A stretch of 64,000 nucleotides of DNA from Methylocaldum szegediense. Its GTDB lineage: Bacteria; Pseudomonadota; Gammaproteobacteria; Methylococcales; Methylococcaceae. Both the position numbers and the translations under genes were made by a program. The notes beneath the pieces were generated by a model. The model made no database searches. It was not told the DNA's origin and saw only the letters and a program-made list of their open reading frames with translations. Positions 50,190 to 61,167 of this stretch are shown here, one piece after another. The stretch is taken from NCBI RefSeq assembly GCF_949769195.1, contig NZ_OX458333.1:3105001-3169000 (forward strand), in the 5' to 3' direction. Position 1 is the stretch's first letter; each line of letters opens with the position of its first letter.

Positions 50190-50450
50190 ATGAACATTCG
50201 TGAAGAACTGGAAAAATTTAGGGAAGGCTTGATACAGCAGCGGGACGAGCTGCGCGTTCAGCTTAATCTCGCGAAGCTTGAAGCCGAGGAGGAGTGGAAA
50301 AAGACCGAAGAAAAACTGGAAGAGTTCAAGAACAAGCTCGCCGCAATCGCTGACGAAGCCAAGGACGCCTCGGAAGACGTTTGGACCAGCGTCAAATTAC
50401 TGGGGGAAGAGATCAAAAGCGCCTACGAACGGATCAAGAGTCGACTATAA
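50190..50450 (+). CDS. Small coiled-coil protein
   Basis: An 86-residue, highly charged, almost wholly helical protein (about 40 percent Glu plus Lys). Heptad-like spacing runs through LEKFREGLIQQRDELRVQLNLAKLEAEEEWKKTEEKLEEF, suggesting a coiled coil or amphipathic bundle. The ATG follows GAGGAAG. Similar small helical proteins are seen in other gammaproteobacteria, but I cannot name a function. It stands alone downstream of the repeat region. Confidence 0.75.
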   Translation: MNIREELEKFREGLIQQRDELRVQLNLAKLEAEEEWKKTEEKLEEFKNKLAAIADEAKDASEDVWTSVKLLGEEIKSAYERIKSRL

Positions 50451-50512
50451 CCGACCGCCGCCGATACGAATCCAGCGCTCCCGCCTACGGATAGGCGGGA
50501 TGCGCCGTCCCA

Positions 50513-50698
50513 TCAACAACAGCGCTTGACGCCGCTCCACCGCCGGCGTAGTTCGGCATCGAAAAAATCCTTGCGGCTCAGCGGCTCCCCGCCCTCGTGG
50601 GCATGATGAGTGCGCCAATGCGCGAGATATTTTTCATAAGCGTCGTCGCCCGTCACTTCCCGCAACCAATGCCATAGCGTCTTGACTGTTTTCAACAT
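50513..50698 (-). CDS. YbdD/YjiX family protein
   Basis: A 61-residue protein of the DUF466/YbdD/YjiX family. It has the pattern W-LR-VTGDDAYEKYLAHWRTHH, then PLSRKDFFDAELRRRWSG, and ends in the characteristic CC. Family members usually sit next to the carbon-starvation transporter CstA/BtsT, which is not present here. The ATG at 50698 follows CGGAG. It is divergent from the bestrophin gene, with 45 bp between the starts. Confidence 0.82.
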   Translation of the reverse strand: MLKTVKTLWHWLREVTGDDAYEKYLAHWRTHHAHEGGEPLSRKDFFDAELRRRWSGVKRCC

Positions 50699-50743
50699 TT
50701 TGCAATCTACTCCGGAGACCAAAAAGCGCCTTAGGAGCTTAAC

Positions 50744-51646
50744 GTGATCAATTACGATCCCAAATCGTGGTGGGGCCTGATTTTCAAGTTCCACAAAAGC
50801 GACACGTTTAGACGATTGTTGCCGGCCATGACGACGGTGGCTATGTTCACCGGCGCTGTCGCCTACGTCGACCGCGACCTGCTGCCCGAAGGGCTTAGAG
50901 GCACGAACCTGGTGCACTCTCTACTCGGCTTCGTGATTTCGCTGCTCCTGGTGTTTCGAACTAATACCGCGTACGAGCGCTGGTGGGAAGGCCGGCGACA
51001 GTGGGGGGCTTTGGTCAACATATCGCGCAATTTGGCACTGAAGTGCAACGCGTATCTTCGCCTCGGCCATCCGTCTAGACCTGTCATCGCCAAGCATATC
51101 GCGGGCTATGCCGTGATACTCCACGACCACCTCCGTGGGCCCGGAAAGCCGGAAAGCCGACCGGGCGGCACCCATGGTCCGAATCTTATCGCCAATAGTT
51201 TGATCAGAGAAATCGACCGGCTGCACCGGGGCGGAGATCTGTCCGGTGTGCAGTATTTGAACCTCAATGCCGAACTGACGGCCATGACGGACATCTGCGG
51301 CGCCTGCGAACGCATCAAGAAAACGCCGATCCCGTATTCCTATAGCCTCTTCATCAAGAAATTTATTTTCGTCTACATCGTCACCATGCCGTTCTGCTTC
51401 GTGCACGAATTTGGCTACTGGACGATCCTGTTCACGACCTTCGTGTTCTTCGTTCTGGCCAGCTTGGAGCTAATCGCCGAAGAAATCGAAGATCCGTTCG
51501 GCGACGATGCCAACGACCTTCCCACGGAAGAATTGGCGAAGACGATCGGCGCCAACGTAAGCGCGATCTTGCTGAGAAAATGGGAGATGGTTAGTTCGGA
51601 TTCCCCGAAACACGCCGCTTCCGAACCTACAGCTTCGGCGCTTTGA
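50744..51646 (+). CDS. Bestrophin-family ion channel
   Basis: A 300-residue bestrophin (UPF0187) protein, forming pentameric anion or cation channels in the inner membrane. Signature elements are SWWGLIFKFHKSDTFRRLLP, LLVFRTNTAYERWWEGRRQWGALVN (the conserved RTN-AY-RWWE block) and the C-terminal IEDPFGDDANDLPTEELAKTI. Four hydrophobic segments are visible. GGAG precedes the ATG. No accessory gene is linked. Confidence 0.92.
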   Translation: MINYDPKSWWGLIFKFHKSDTFRRLLPAMTTVAMFTGAVAYVDRDLLPEGLRGTNLVHSLLGFVISLLLVFRTNTAYERWWEGRRQWGALVNISRNLALKCNAYLRLGHPSRPVIAKHIAGYAVILHDHLRGPGKPESRPGGTHGPNLIANSLIREIDRLHRGGDLSGVQYLNLNAELTAMTDICGACERIKKTPIPYSYSLFIKKFIFVYIVTMPFCFVHEFGYWTILFTTFVFFVLASLELIAEEIEDPFGDDANDLPTEELAKTIGANVSAILLRKWEMVSSDSPKHAASEPTASAL

Positions 51647-52032
51647 TCTTTGTTCGTCTAGCAATTGGTTGCCCAATCGCGTCCAGTTTCCTCGGGAAAT
51701 TCGAACTCATGCTCGAGTTCGACTGAATGTACCAGTTCGTGTGCGATGAAATAGTCGATCGGTGAGTAAGCTTTTTCGACACTTCCCAGCAAAGATTTTT
51801 GTCACACCGACAGCTAGCCACAAATACAGGAACACATAGGAAAACCATGACTAAGGTGGCGATGTAGATTGATCGGACGTATGTTGCTGATCACGGGGAT
51901 ACGGGGCCAATCGACCTTTGTCTGACACCTCGATCCCGTCACGCTCAACGCTGGCCGGCGCTTGACGGGTTTTTACCCCAAGCGCATCATCAAGTAGCCC
52001 AGGCCGATTTATCATGGATTTCCTATACTTGG
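51647..52032. other. Intergenic region, nothing recognised
   Basis: 386 bp between the bestrophin and the hybrid kinase genes. Open frames on the minus strand are short and without family likeness. It should contain the promoter for the kinase-EAL pair; no clear motif is seen. Confidence 0.45.
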
Positions 52033-55000
52033 ATGTATTCCGCAAATTATCGCTGCACACCTGTTCCCCCAGTGATAGCGCGCCCCCGTTTAGCCGTACC
52101 CACCGCAATCTTCCTGACTTCAGTCGCACTGGGCGTGGCCGCATGGCAAGGATACGTCCGCTTCGATGGGGCGGCGGGTCCGCGCATGGTCACGGTCGGG
52201 CTCTATGAAAATCCGCCCAAGGTCTATACGGGCGAGCATGGCCGGCCGGCCGGTCTGTTCGTCGAACTGTTAAGCGAGATTGCGCGGATTGAGGGTTGGA
52301 AATTGCGCTATGTGCCATGCGAGTGGGCGGATTGTCTCGGTTGGGTGGAGCAGGGACAGCTCGACCTACTGCCCGACGTAGCTTTTTCCGCCGAGCGCGC
52401 TCAGCGCTTCGACTTTCACACGGTGTCCGTCGCTGGCAGCTGGTCGCAGGTCTACTGCAGCCCTCGGTTAAAGGTAACCTCCCTGGCGGATTTAGCCGGC
52501 AAGCGCATCGCTATCTTGCAGGAAGGCGTCCAGCAATCCTTCTTCGCCCAGTTGATGGCGAGCGGAAACTACGGTTACCGAGAGGTTCCGGTCACCTCGC
52601 TCGACCAAGGCTATGCAGCCGTGGCGTCCGGCCAGGCGGACGCCGTGGTGACCAACAGTTTCTTTGCCGCGCACAACGGCGCCAAATACAAGCTCCAGGA
52701 AACGCCGATCGTTTTTCTGCCCAGCAATCTCTACTTCGCTACGGGCAAGGGCCGCAACGCCGACCTTCTGGAACGCATTGACGCACATCTAACCAATTGG
52801 CGGCGTAGCGACAGTCCGATTTATTTCGACGCCTTGCACCGCGCCATGGCAGCACCTCCGGAAATGCTGGTGCCGACCTGGGTGCAATGGTGGCTGGCGG
52901 CATTAGCCGGCGGGTTGTTGCTGCTAGTGGCGGTCAGCCTGCTGCTACGCCGGCAGGTGGAGCGCCGCACTCGCGAACTGGTTGCCACCGCGCGGGAACT
53001 GGAGAGCCAGCGCGCGAACCTAGAACACCTGGTTGCCGCCCGAACCGCAGAACTGGTCGCGGCGAAGGAGGAGGCCGAGCGTCTGACCCAGGTCAAGAGC
53101 GATTTTCTCGCTAATATGAGCCACGAGATCCGCACGCCGATCAATGCCATCCTCGGCATGCTGTACCTGGCTCTGAAGAACGAATTGCCTGCGGGGCTGC
53201 GCAACCAGCTCACCAAGGCCCAATCGGCGGCACGTTCGCTTCTAGGCATCATCAACGATATCCTCGATTTTTCGAAGATCGAGGCGGGCAAGCTCACGAT
53301 CGAGCAGGTCGAGTTCAGTCTCGATGTGGTGCTCGAGCAACTGGCCGACACGGTGGGCTACCAGGCCGAACAGAAGGGCATCGAGTTCCTGATCCGCCAT
53401 GACCCGACAATCCCAGTACGGCTCATCGGCGATCCGCTCCGTCTGGGACAGATTCTATTGAACTTATGTGGAAACGCCGTGAAGTTCACCGAGTCGGGCG
53501 AAATCGAATTGGCTTTCCAGCGCGTCGATGCCAAGGACACCGAAATCACCATTCGAGTTTCTGTGCGTGACACCGGCATCGGAATGTCCCCGGACGTTCA
53601 GAAAACGGTTTTCGAGAAGTTCACCCAGGCCGACCAGAAGACTACGCGCAGGTTCGGAGGTACCGGGCTCGGGCTCGCCATTAGCAAGAATCTTGTCGAG
53701 CTGATGGGAGGGCGCATCTGGGTGGAGAATTCGGAGCCGGGCAAGGGCACCACCATCTGTTTCACGGTGTGTCTGCAGATCGCCAAGGAGGCTCAGGTTC
53801 GGCAGCTTGAACTGGTGGAGCGGGTGGGGCCGCTGCTCGCAGGTGTGCGCGTGCTGGTGGTCGACGACAATCAAGTTTCCCGGGACATACTCGCCGATAT
53901 GCTGCGTTTCTTCCGGCTGGACGTGGGCACTGTGGCCAGCGGGGCGGCGGCGTTGGCTGAGCTCCGCGCTGCGGCTTCCAGGCCTTACGACCTGGTTCTA
54001 ATGGATTGGTCCATGCCGGGCATGAACGGCGACGAGGCTACGCAGCGCATCCACTGCGATACGGCCATCCCGCATCAGCCCAAGGTGATTATGATTACGG
54101 CCTACGGCCGCGAGGATGTCATTCGCCTGGCGGAGCAGGCGGGCGTGGACGGATTTCTCATCAAGCCGGTATCACCTTCGATCCTACTCGACTCGATTCT
54201 CTCCGTGTTGGGGCGCAGACGCATCTTTCAGGCGAACGAAGGATACCGCCCGAGCAGCCCCGACCTTATTGGCAGCAGCCGGCTAGCCGGAGCGCGCGTG
54301 CTGGTGGTTGAAGACAACGACATTAATCGGGAGTTTGCTATCGAACTGCTGCGCGGCGAGGGCATCGAAGTCGACTCTGCGGCGAACGGCGAAGAGGCTC
54401 TTGATCGCGTGCAACGCCATGACTACGACGCCGTACTGTTGGATATCCAAATGCCCGTGATGGATGGGTTTGAGGCCGCACGCCGAATACGCGCGCTGGC
54501 CGATGCTCCCGGCGGCGAGCGATTCGCCCACTTGCCGATCATTGCCATGACCGCGTTGGCAATGGCTAAGGATGCCGAGCAGAGCCGGATGGCGGGCATG
54601 AACGACCATATCACCAAACCTATCGCGCCGGATCAGCTGATGGCCACGCTCGCCAAGTGGATTCGCTTACCGGCAATGCGGCGGGCCGGCGTGCCCCAAA
54701 CCGAGGAGAGCTTCGCCGATCTGCTGGAGCTGACCAGCCTCGACAGCCGCGAAGGCATTCGCCGCATCGGCGGGAAAGCGGACGCCTATCGCAGGCAACT
54801 GCGGCGTTTCCGGGAGCATTATGCCGACGCCGTTGCCGAGTTGCAGCGGGCGGCGGAGCGAGGCGTACGTGAGGCCGAGGAATACTGTCATATGCTTAAG
54901 GGCGTTGCCGGCAACCTCGGCGCACGCGAACTCTACCGCAAGCTCGGGCAAATCGATACCCTGCTCAGGCAGGGGGACTTGCCGGATGCGACCGCCCTGG

Positions 55001-55371
55001 CCGAGCTGAGCGGGCTGTTGGAGGCCGTATTGCGCGATATCGACAGCCTGTCTGCTAAACCGGCTCCCGAGTCCGCGGGCGGCGCCGTGTTGCTTAATTA
55101 CACTAGATTGCTAGAACGGCTGGACGATCTGGAGCACGCTTTTGAAAACGATCTGGGCGCTGCCGAACCCCTGTTCGGAGAGCTGCGATCAGGCACGGCC
55201 GGCACACCTTTCGAACCTCAGATCGCCGCCATCGCGGCTAGCTTCGATGTGTTCGACATCGATAAGGCGTTGGCGCAGCTGGGAGCATTGCGAGAAAGTC
55301 TGAGACAAGCCCAAGCGAGGGAGGGGTATCATGACCAGAGACGACCGGCCGCTTATTCTCATCGTCGATGA
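52033..55371 (+). CDS. Hybrid sensor histidine kinase with periplasmic solute-binding domain
   Basis: A 1,112-residue unorthodox kinase. After an N-terminal membrane helix (about 25-45) comes a SBP_bac_3-type sensor (about 53-270, [23 protein letters not shown] ... [13 protein letters not shown]). A second helix (about 285-310) and coiled coil follow. HisKA has His364 in [12 protein letters not shown], and HATPase has [17 protein letters not shown] and GGTGLGLAI. Two receiver domains (about 612-735, with [11 protein letters not shown], and 757-880, with [11 protein letters not shown]) and an Hpt domain (about 905-1000, [15 protein letters not shown]) complete it. It overlaps the next gene by 41 bp, so signals probably feed to that protein. 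Confidence 0.94.
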   Translation: MYSANYRCTPVPPVIARPRLAVPTAIFLTSVALGVAAWQGYVRFDGAAGPRMVTVGLYENPPKVYTGEHGRPAGLFVELLSEIARIEGWKLRYVPCEWADCLGWVEQGQLDLLPDVAFSAERAQRFDFHTVSVAGSWSQVYCSPRLKVTSLADLAGKRIAILQEGVQQSFFAQLMASGNYGYREVPVTSLDQGYAAVASGQADAVVTNSFFAAHNGAKYKLQETPIVFLPSNLYFATGKGRNADLLERIDAHLTNWRRSDSPIYFDALHRAMAAPPEMLVPTWVQWWLAALAGGLLLLVAVSLLLRRQVERRTRELVATARELESQRANLEHLVAARTAELVAAKEEAERLTQVKSDFLANMSHEIRTPINAILGMLYLALKNELPAGLRNQLTKAQSAARSLLGIINDILDFSKIEAGKLTIEQVEFSLDVVLEQLADTVGYQAEQKGIEFLIRHDPTIPVRLIGDPLRLGQILLNLCGNAVKFTESGEIELAFQRVDAKDTEITIRVSVRDTGIGMSPDVQKTVFEKFTQADQKTTRRFGGTGLGLAISKNLVELMGGRIWVENSEPGKGTTICFTVCLQIAKEAQVRQLELVERVGPLLAGVRVLVVDDNQVSRDILADMLRFFRLDVGTVASGAAALAELRAAASRPYDLVLMDWSMPGMNGDEATQRIHCDTAIPHQPKVIMITAYGREDVIRLAEQAGVDGFLIKPVSPSILLDSILSVLGRRRIFQANEGYRPSSPDLIGSSRLAGARVLVVEDNDINREFAIELLRGEGIEVDSAANGEEALDRVQRHDYDAVLLDIQMPVMDGFEAARRIRALADAPGGERFAHLPIIAMTALAMAKDAEQSRMAGMNDHITKPIAPDQLMATLAKWIRLPAMRRAGVPQTEESFADLLELTSLDSREGIRRIGGKADAYRRQLRRFREHYADAVAELQRAAERGVREAEEYCHMLKGVAGNLGARELYRKLGQIDTLLRQGDLPDATALAELSGLLEAVLRDIDSLSAKPAPESAGGAVLLNYTRLLERLDDLEHAFENDLGAAEPLFGELRSGTAGTPFEPQIAAIAASFDVFDIDKALAQLGALRESLRQAQAREGYHDQRRPAAYSHRR

Positions 55372-57904
55372 CGTGCCCGACAACCTGCACACACTGATGA
55401 ATGCGCTCCGCGACGACTACGCGGTTATCGCCGCCACCAGCGGAGAAAAGGCGCTAGAGCTTGCGCGGCGCCGGCCGCAGCCCAAGTTGATCCTGCTCGA
55501 CATCAAAATGCCCAACATGGATGGCTATTCGGTTCTGGCTCGTCTAAAAGCCGCTCCGGCCACTGCCGACATTCCGGTTATTTTCGTGACATCCCTGGCC
55601 GAAGCGGCCGGTGAAGGGCACGACCTACCCCCGGGCGCGGCCGATTGCATCACCAAACCGATCGATCCCGAGCTGCTGCGCATGAAAGTGCGAACCCAAT
55701 TGGACCTGAACCGCCAGGGCGGTAGACGAGGGCGCCTTCTTGGCGCCTCGGCAAAGGACTCGTCCTCAGCACTGCCCACTCTGCTCGTCGTCGACGACAT
55801 TCCGGATAACATTCACGAGTTGCTAGAAGCATTAAAGGACGAGTACCGGATTCAAGTGGCAAATAGTGGCGCGAAGGCGCTCGAACAGATACGGGGACCG
55901 AATCCGCCCGATCTGGTGCTGCTGGACATTAAGATGCCCGCGATGGACGGCTACGAGGTCTGCCGCCGTATCAAAGCTCTGCCGGTGGGCGATCGGATTC
56001 CGGTGATCTTTGTCACCGTGATCGATGCCGCCGAACAGAAAGTTCGCGGCTTCGAAGTCGGTGCCGCCGATTACATTACCAAACCTTTCGACATCGACGA
56101 AGTTCGCGCCCGCGTTCGAACTCACCTGGAACTCGCGCGTCTGCGCCTGTCTCTCGAACAACTCGTCGCGCAGCGCACCGCGTTGTTGGAAAAGAGCGAG
56201 GAAAAATACCGCATCCTGGCCGACTACTCCCCGAACTGGGAATACTGGCTGGCACCGGACGGCAGCTATCTGTACGTATCGCCGGCCTGTCTCGACGTCT
56301 CGGGTTATGCGCCGGCGGACTTCTTCGCCGATGCGGGCCTGATGGAAAGAATCGTTCATCCGGCCGACCGGGAAACTTGGTGCCAGCGCGGTCCATCGGC
56401 CGCCGCCCGACTCGGTGCCGAGCCGCTGATTCTTCGCATCTGCACGAAGGATGGCGAGGAACGCTGGATCGAACACGTGTGCAAGCCGGTGTTCGACGCC
56501 GCGGGCAAGCCTCGGGGGGTGCGCGGTTCATTCCGCGACATCACCGACCGGCAGCTAGCCGAACAGAGGATCCATTTCCTCACCCACCGCGACACCCTGA
56601 CCGGGTTGCCGAACCGAGCGCTGTTCGCCGAATTGCTTGCCCAGTCGATCCAGTACGCCGACAGCAGTCAGGGTTCGTTCGCCCTGCTGTTTCTCGATCT
56701 CGACAACCTCAAGACGGTGAACGAAAGCCTTGGCCACAGTTTTGGCGATCGGATATTGATCGAGGTCGCCAAGCGCTTGCAGGCCATGCTGCCCGGGCGC
56801 GATGCGATCGCGCGCATCGGCGGTGGTGAATTCAACATCATTCTCGAAATCGACGACAGCATTCCGATCGATCTGACGGCGCAACATGTGCTCGATACCC
56901 TGGCCGAGCCCTATGTGCTCGACGGCAAGAACGTCTATGTCGGCGCCAGTATCGGTATCGCGCTTTACCCCTCCGACGGCCGCGATGTTGAAATGCTGCA
57001 AAGCTGCGCCGAGGCGGCGCTCCATCAGGCTAAAGCGCAGGGAAAAGGCACCGTGTGTTTTTTCTCGCCGGAACTGACCCGCCGGGCGAAACACCGTCTG
57101 ATGCTTGATGCCGAGTTGCGCGCGGCGCTGGAGGGTAATGAGCTGCTCCTCTACTATCAGCCGCAGATCGACCTGGTCAACGGGCGGATTGTCGGCCTCG
57201 AATCGTTAGTCCGATGGCAACATCCTGAGCGGGGCATAGTTCCGCCGGGCGAGTTTATTCCGCTCGCCGAAGAGAGCGGCCTGGTGGTGCGGCTCGGCGA
57301 TTGGGTCTTGCGCGAGGCTTGCCGGCAAATCAAGCAGTGGTCGGAAGCCGGGCTGACGCCGCGTCAGACGGCGGTGAACGTTTCCGCCGTCCAATTGAGC
57401 CGTGGCCGGCTGATTGATTCGGTTAAGGCCGCCCTTTCGGAAACCGGCATCCGGCCCGAACAACTGGAACTCGAAATCACCGAGAGCTGCGTGCTGACGG
57501 ACCGCGATCAATCCTTCAAAGCTTTGGCCGATTTGCGGGCGCTCGGGGTGCGTCTGTCGATCGACGACTTTGGCACCGGCTATTGCTCGCTTTCCTATCT
57601 GCAACAGCTTGAAGTGCACAAGCTGAAAGTGGATATCTCCTTCGTTCGCGGCATGACTACCAACAACGGCAAGGCCTCAATCGTCAGGGCCATCATCGCG
57701 CTAGGTCATAGCTTGGGACTGGAGGTTATCGCTGAGGGGGTCGAAGACGAAGATCAGGTCCACTACCTGCGTTCGCTGAAATGCGACGTGATCCAGGGTT
57801 ATCTGATCGGACGGCCGATGCCGGCCGATGAGATGACGCGCTTTCTGGCGTCTTTCGACCCGCCGCCGATTCTCACCGACGCACGTCCTATGCTTCGTCC
57901 ATGA
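55331..57904 (+). CDS. REC-REC-PAS-GGDEF-EAL protein
   Basis: An 857-residue c-di-GMP signalling protein. Two receiver domains sit at about 5-125 ([13 protein letters not shown]) and 150-275 ([13 protein letters not shown]), both with the phospho-Asp. A PAS/PAC domain (about 295-410) follows. The GGDEF domain has G497-G-G-E-F501 in place of GG(D/E)EF, so cyclase activity is doubtful. The EAL domain has Glu624 in ESLVRW, then [22 protein letters not shown] and AEGVED, consistent with an active phosphodiesterase. GAGGGG precedes the ATG inside the kinase gene. Confidence 0.95.
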   Translation: MTRDDRPLILIVDDVPDNLHTLMNALRDDYAVIAATSGEKALELARRRPQPKLILLDIKMPNMDGYSVLARLKAAPATADIPVIFVTSLAEAAGEGHDLPPGAADCITKPIDPELLRMKVRTQLDLNRQGGRRGRLLGASAKDSSSALPTLLVVDDIPDNIHELLEALKDEYRIQVANSGAKALEQIRGPNPPDLVLLDIKMPAMDGYEVCRRIKALPVGDRIPVIFVTVIDAAEQKVRGFEVGAADYITKPFDIDEVRARVRTHLELARLRLSLEQLVAQRTALLEKSEEKYRILADYSPNWEYWLAPDGSYLYVSPACLDVSGYAPADFFADAGLMERIVHPADRETWCQRGPSAAARLGAEPLILRICTKDGEERWIEHVCKPVFDAAGKPRGVRGSFRDITDRQLAEQRIHFLTHRDTLTGLPNRALFAELLAQSIQYADSSQGSFALLFLDLDNLKTVNESLGHSFGDRILIEVAKRLQAMLPGRDAIARIGGGEFNIILEIDDSIPIDLTAQHVLDTLAEPYVLDGKNVYVGASIGIALYPSDGRDVEMLQSCAEAALHQAKAQGKGTVCFFSPELTRRAKHRLMLDAELRAALEGNELLLYYQPQIDLVNGRIVGLESLVRWQHPERGIVPPGEFIPLAEESGLVVRLGDWVLREACRQIKQWSEAGLTPRQTAVNVSAVQLSRGRLIDSVKAALSETGIRPEQLELEITESCVLTDRDQSFKALADLRALGVRLSIDDFGTGYCSLSYLQQLEVHKLKVDISFVRGMTTNNGKASIVRAIIALGHSLGLEVIAEGVEDEDQVHYLRSLKCDVIQGYLIGRPMPADEMTRFLASFDPPPILTDARPMLRP

Positions 57905-58131
57905 CGAGACCAGCCTGGTTTCCTGACGCCATGCGGTGGGAAATCCGCAGGAATCCGGTCGCCACGTGCGGCGGCGAAGCCCTGGGGCATTTACCGGTTT
58001 GGCATAGCGGCGCGGTTGGACGTATGTAGCTCTGCAAGCCCTTTCCTTTCTTTGGGGCGGCAAACGGGTTTATCGGTAAAGATATAAGGCAGGCATTCGC
58101 CAAAATTTTCACTTATCGAGGTTCGCTCTCT

Positions 58132-59052
58132 ATGCTCAGTGACTCAAAATGGTCCGCCGCGTCGGTTGTCTTTCCACTCTATGGATGGCCCGGATTGATT
58201 CTGTTTTTTCTCCTATTGAGTGGAGGCTTGCCGGTCCGCGCCGACGGTTTGTTCTTTCGTGTCGAAGGTGACGCGCTTAAGGAGGTAAGCCGGGAGGAGT
58301 TGGCCAGAACGTTATCTCTCAAAACTTTGGTTACCGAGAACCCGACCACTGGCAAAAAGGCGACGTATCAGGGCGTGGACCTGATCGACTTGCTCAACCT
58401 GGGCTTCGGCGACCGTTGGAAGCGCTACGATGCCGTGAAATTCGTCAGTCGGGACGGCTATCAGCCGCTGATGACGCCCAAAACGATTCTCGCTCACCGC
58501 GGGTTGGCGGCTTTTCGGGAAGATGGCCGCGATGGCTTAAATCCATTCCAACGCGGCAGGGGCGAAATGGTCGATCCAGGCCCTTTTTGGGTGGTTTGGG
58601 ATGTCTTCGAAGACCCCGCAGCCAAGTCCGATCCATGGGTCAGTTGGCCCTGGCAATTGGTCGGTATGGAACTCGTCCGGCTGGACCTCGAATTTCCCCG
58701 TGCCGCGCCGCCCGCCGATGCTTCGGAGGAAGTCAAACGCGGATTCACTGCCTTTCTACAGCACTGCGTCAAGTGTCACCGGATCAACGGCGAAGGCGGC
58801 GATATCGGTCCCGAACTGAACTATCCGGTCAGCGTCACGGAATACTGGCAACCGGCATGGCTTCCGAAGTTCATCGCCGATCCGCGCTCGGTCAAGTGGA
58901 ACAGCAAGATGGTCGGCTTCTATCCAGGCGTGCAGAACCGGGAGGCAATCATCCGGGATATCGTGGCCTACCTGAACGTAATGGCGCGGCACAAAATCGA
59001 ACCGAATGGTATGTCTCAGTCGGAAGTGAGGCTGCGATTCGAAACTCAATGA
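58132..59052 (+). CDS. Periplasmic c-type cytochrome protein
   Basis: A 306-residue protein with an N-terminal export signal or anchor (about 18-38, ILFFLLLSGGLPVRA). The first half (about 40-190) resembles the sulfite-oxidase/YedY-like non-cofactor fold (TYQGVDLIDLLNLGF, KFVSRDGYQPLM, WPWQLVGMELVRLDL) without a visible molybdopterin Cys. A cytochrome c domain follows, with haem motif CVKCH at about residue 211 and a possible axial Met in SKMVGFYPG. It probably transfers electrons in the periplasm. Partner unknown; the hydrogenase-like gene lies 780 bp downstream. Confidence 0.87.
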   Translation: MLSDSKWSAASVVFPLYGWPGLILFFLLLSGGLPVRADGLFFRVEGDALKEVSREELARTLSLKTLVTENPTTGKKATYQGVDLIDLLNLGFGDRWKRYDAVKFVSRDGYQPLMTPKTILAHRGLAAFREDGRDGLNPFQRGRGEMVDPGPFWVVWDVFEDPAAKSDPWVSWPWQLVGMELVRLDLEFPRAAPPADASEEVKRGFTAFLQHCVKCHRINGEGGDIGPELNYPVSVTEYWQPAWLPKFIADPRSVKWNSKMVGFYPGVQNREAIIRDIVAYLNVMARHKIEPNGMSQSEVRLRFETQ

Positions 59053-59829
59053 CGAACGGATGGATTCGGGCGGCGCTATCTTTGGGGCTGCCAGGGATCC
59101 ATCCAAAATACGTCTTGGAACACCTTTCTCCAACGTTTATGCCAGAAACGTTCGGCCAGGTTGAGCGCGGGAGCGGCGAAAAGCACGAATTGGCCTCGCT
59201 TGATACCAACTGGCGCCGTCGAACGCCATGACACACGCTCGCTGGGATGCCAAGCAGCGGGCTCATCGAAAAACCGTGTAGGAGATACCCCATCGACCGC
59301 GGTATGCCCCCGGGGGCTCGAACCAACCGTAAAATCGCGCCCGGGGTCGTTCTCGCCATTGCCTTCCCCTTTGGCAATGTAGAAATTGCATCAAACGTGT
59401 AGCCGAGGTGATTTCGACATGATGCCATGGAAACGGTTTTGAAGCCGGTTCTATGCAACGTGGGGAGACGGTAGTAACCTAGCTCCCCTTCGTTGGAGTT
59501 TTTCGAACGTGCGTCGGCTTACCGCAGCCAGGTCGATCACGGGAATGGATGTTTTCGTGGGCGTAACAAGGAGTGTGACGTGTCTTTTCCATCGCGGACC
59601 CTGCTAGGAAAGTCTTTTTCGGGAACGTTCGGGTTTTTTGCCGGGCTTTCTCGGAACCTGCTGGTAGTGGCGGATCTCGGCGCTCACCCTTGGATTCGAT
59701 GCCGGTTGCGATTCGAGGTGACCATGACTTATGTTCCGACGGGTATCGATCGGGTGTACGGCATCGTCGACAGAAATTGGCGCCTCCTAGCGATTCGGTC
59801 GCCATCGTTTCTCATGTGGTAGCCCGGCG
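59053..59829. other. Long intergenic region, no gene recognised
   Basis: 777 bp before the hydrogenase-like gene. I looked here for a hydrogenase small subunit or iron-sulfur protein (CxxC-rich segments) and found none on either strand. The short frames present have no family likeness. No repeat shared with the rest of the window was seen. Confidence 0.45.
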
Positions 59830-61140
59830 ATGGCAGTTGAATTCAAGAGCGAGCGACAGGCTTTCGAATCCGGGTTATCCATTCCCGCACGCCGTGAAGG
59901 GGACGCTGTTCTGGACTTGCGCATCCGCGGTACGAGAATCGAGAGTCTCGCTCTTCAGATTTTCGAACAATCCCGGCTGCTCGCGGCGTGTCTCGAAGGG
60001 CGCCCGTGTTTCGATGTGCCCGACACGGTCGCGCGAATTTGTGGGACCGGCCCGGTGGCCCAACAAATGAGCGCGGTGCAAGGGCTCGAATCGGCGCTGG
60101 GCTGCCGTCCGACAGCCTGGATTCAGGCGATGCGAAGGGTTATGTGCTGCGGCGAATGGATCGCGAGTCATACGCTGCACATTTACTTGCTGGCCGCCCC
60201 GGACTTTCTCGGTTTTCCGAGTCTCGCCGAAATGTCGCGGGACTTTCCGGATGAAGTGCGCCGTGGCTTACGTTTGTACGACTTGGGTTGTGAACTGGTT
60301 CGGTTGTTTCGCGCTTCGTCTTCGCGTTCTGCCGGAATCCGGATTGGCGGGTTTTACCATGCACCGTCCAAGGTTCAGGTCCGGCAGTTGGTCGAGCGAT
60401 TGCGCGCCGCTTTGGAGGATGCCGAGGGTTTGGTGGCTTGGGCCGGTGCCATTGATTTGCCGCGCAGCGAACAAGCGTTCATCGAGGTGGCCCTGAGCGA
60501 ACCGAATGCCTATCCGATGTTTGGCGGTTGGATCGTTTTCAGTATCGGCTCGGACATCGCGGCCGAGAATTTTGAAACGCATTTCCATGTACGTCGTGAC
60601 CCGTATTCCAAAACCGATGGTTCATCAACCAAGGGAAGGTCATATCTCACCGGGCCTCTCGCGCGGCTGAACCTGAACCTGGATCGATTGCCCGGCCCGG
60701 TGGCCGATGCCTTGCGCAAGACCGGCATTGCTTTCCCTAGTCGAAACATTTTTCACAGCATCGTGGCACGAGCGGCGGAGGTCTATTTCGCGCTAACCGA
60801 AGCTATACGCCTGCTCGACGGGTATGAGCCACAACCGTCGTATGTCGACGCGCGAACGGGTGCCGGAATAGGGTTCGGTTGTACCGAAGCGCCGCAGGGG
60901 ATTCTCCGTCATCGCTATGAACTCGACGTCCACGGTCGTGTAATGCGTGCGCGGATCGTGTCTCCGGCTATGCACAATCAGGCGCGCATAGAGGAGGACC
61001 TTTGGGAAGCGTTGCAAGCTTTCGGCACGGAGCGGACCGACGAGGAATTGCGGCTGCACGGACAGCGGGTGATCCGTAATTACGATCCGTGCATCGCGTG
61101 TTCAACCGATTTTCTCCAACTGAATGTAGTACGATGTTGA
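59830..61140 (+). CDS. Orphan [NiFe]-hydrogenase large-subunit homologue with altered active site
   Basis: A 436-residue protein, full length for a group 3-type (cytoplasmic) hydrogenase large subunit. Shared blocks include VARICG--PVA-QMSAVQGLESALG, MCCGEWIASHTLHIYLLAAPDFLGF, GIRIGGFYHAPS and EAPQGILRHRYELD. In active enzymes the first nickel motif is RxCGxCPxxH/Y. Here it is R69-I-C71-G-T-G74-P-V-A-Q78, so the second Cys is Gly and the His/Tyr is Gln. The C-terminal motif DPC421-IAC424-STD keeps both Cys. Three of four nickel ligands remain. No small subunit, electron-transfer subunit or maturation gene is nearby. Confidence 0.85.
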   Translation: MAVEFKSERQAFESGLSIPARREGDAVLDLRIRGTRIESLALQIFEQSRLLAACLEGRPCFDVPDTVARICGTGPVAQQMSAVQGLESALGCRPTAWIQAMRRVMCCGEWIASHTLHIYLLAAPDFLGFPSLAEMSRDFPDEVRRGLRLYDLGCELVRLFRASSSRSAGIRIGGFYHAPSKVQVRQLVERLRAALEDAEGLVAWAGAIDLPRSEQAFIEVALSEPNAYPMFGGWIVFSIGSDIAAENFETHFHVRRDPYSKTDGSSTKGRSYLTGPLARLNLNLDRLPGPVADALRKTGIAFPSRNIFHSIVARAAEVYFALTEAIRLLDGYEPQPSYVDARTGAGIGFGCTEAPQGILRHRYELDVHGRVMRARIVSPAMHNQARIEEDLWEALQAFGTERTDEELRLHGQRVIRNYDPCIACSTDFLQLNVVRC

Positions 61141-61167
61141 GCTTCGTGGTTTTTGGAGCCGCATCCC

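Noticed and set aside
58949-59458. 169-codon minus-strand frame downstream of the cytochrome gene
   Set aside because: Half of it is antisense to the cytochrome gene, and no family or start signal is visible.
59493-59822. 109-codon frame just before the hydrogenase-like gene as a small subunit remnant
   Set aside because: It lacks the CxxC motifs and any likeness to hydrogenase small subunits.
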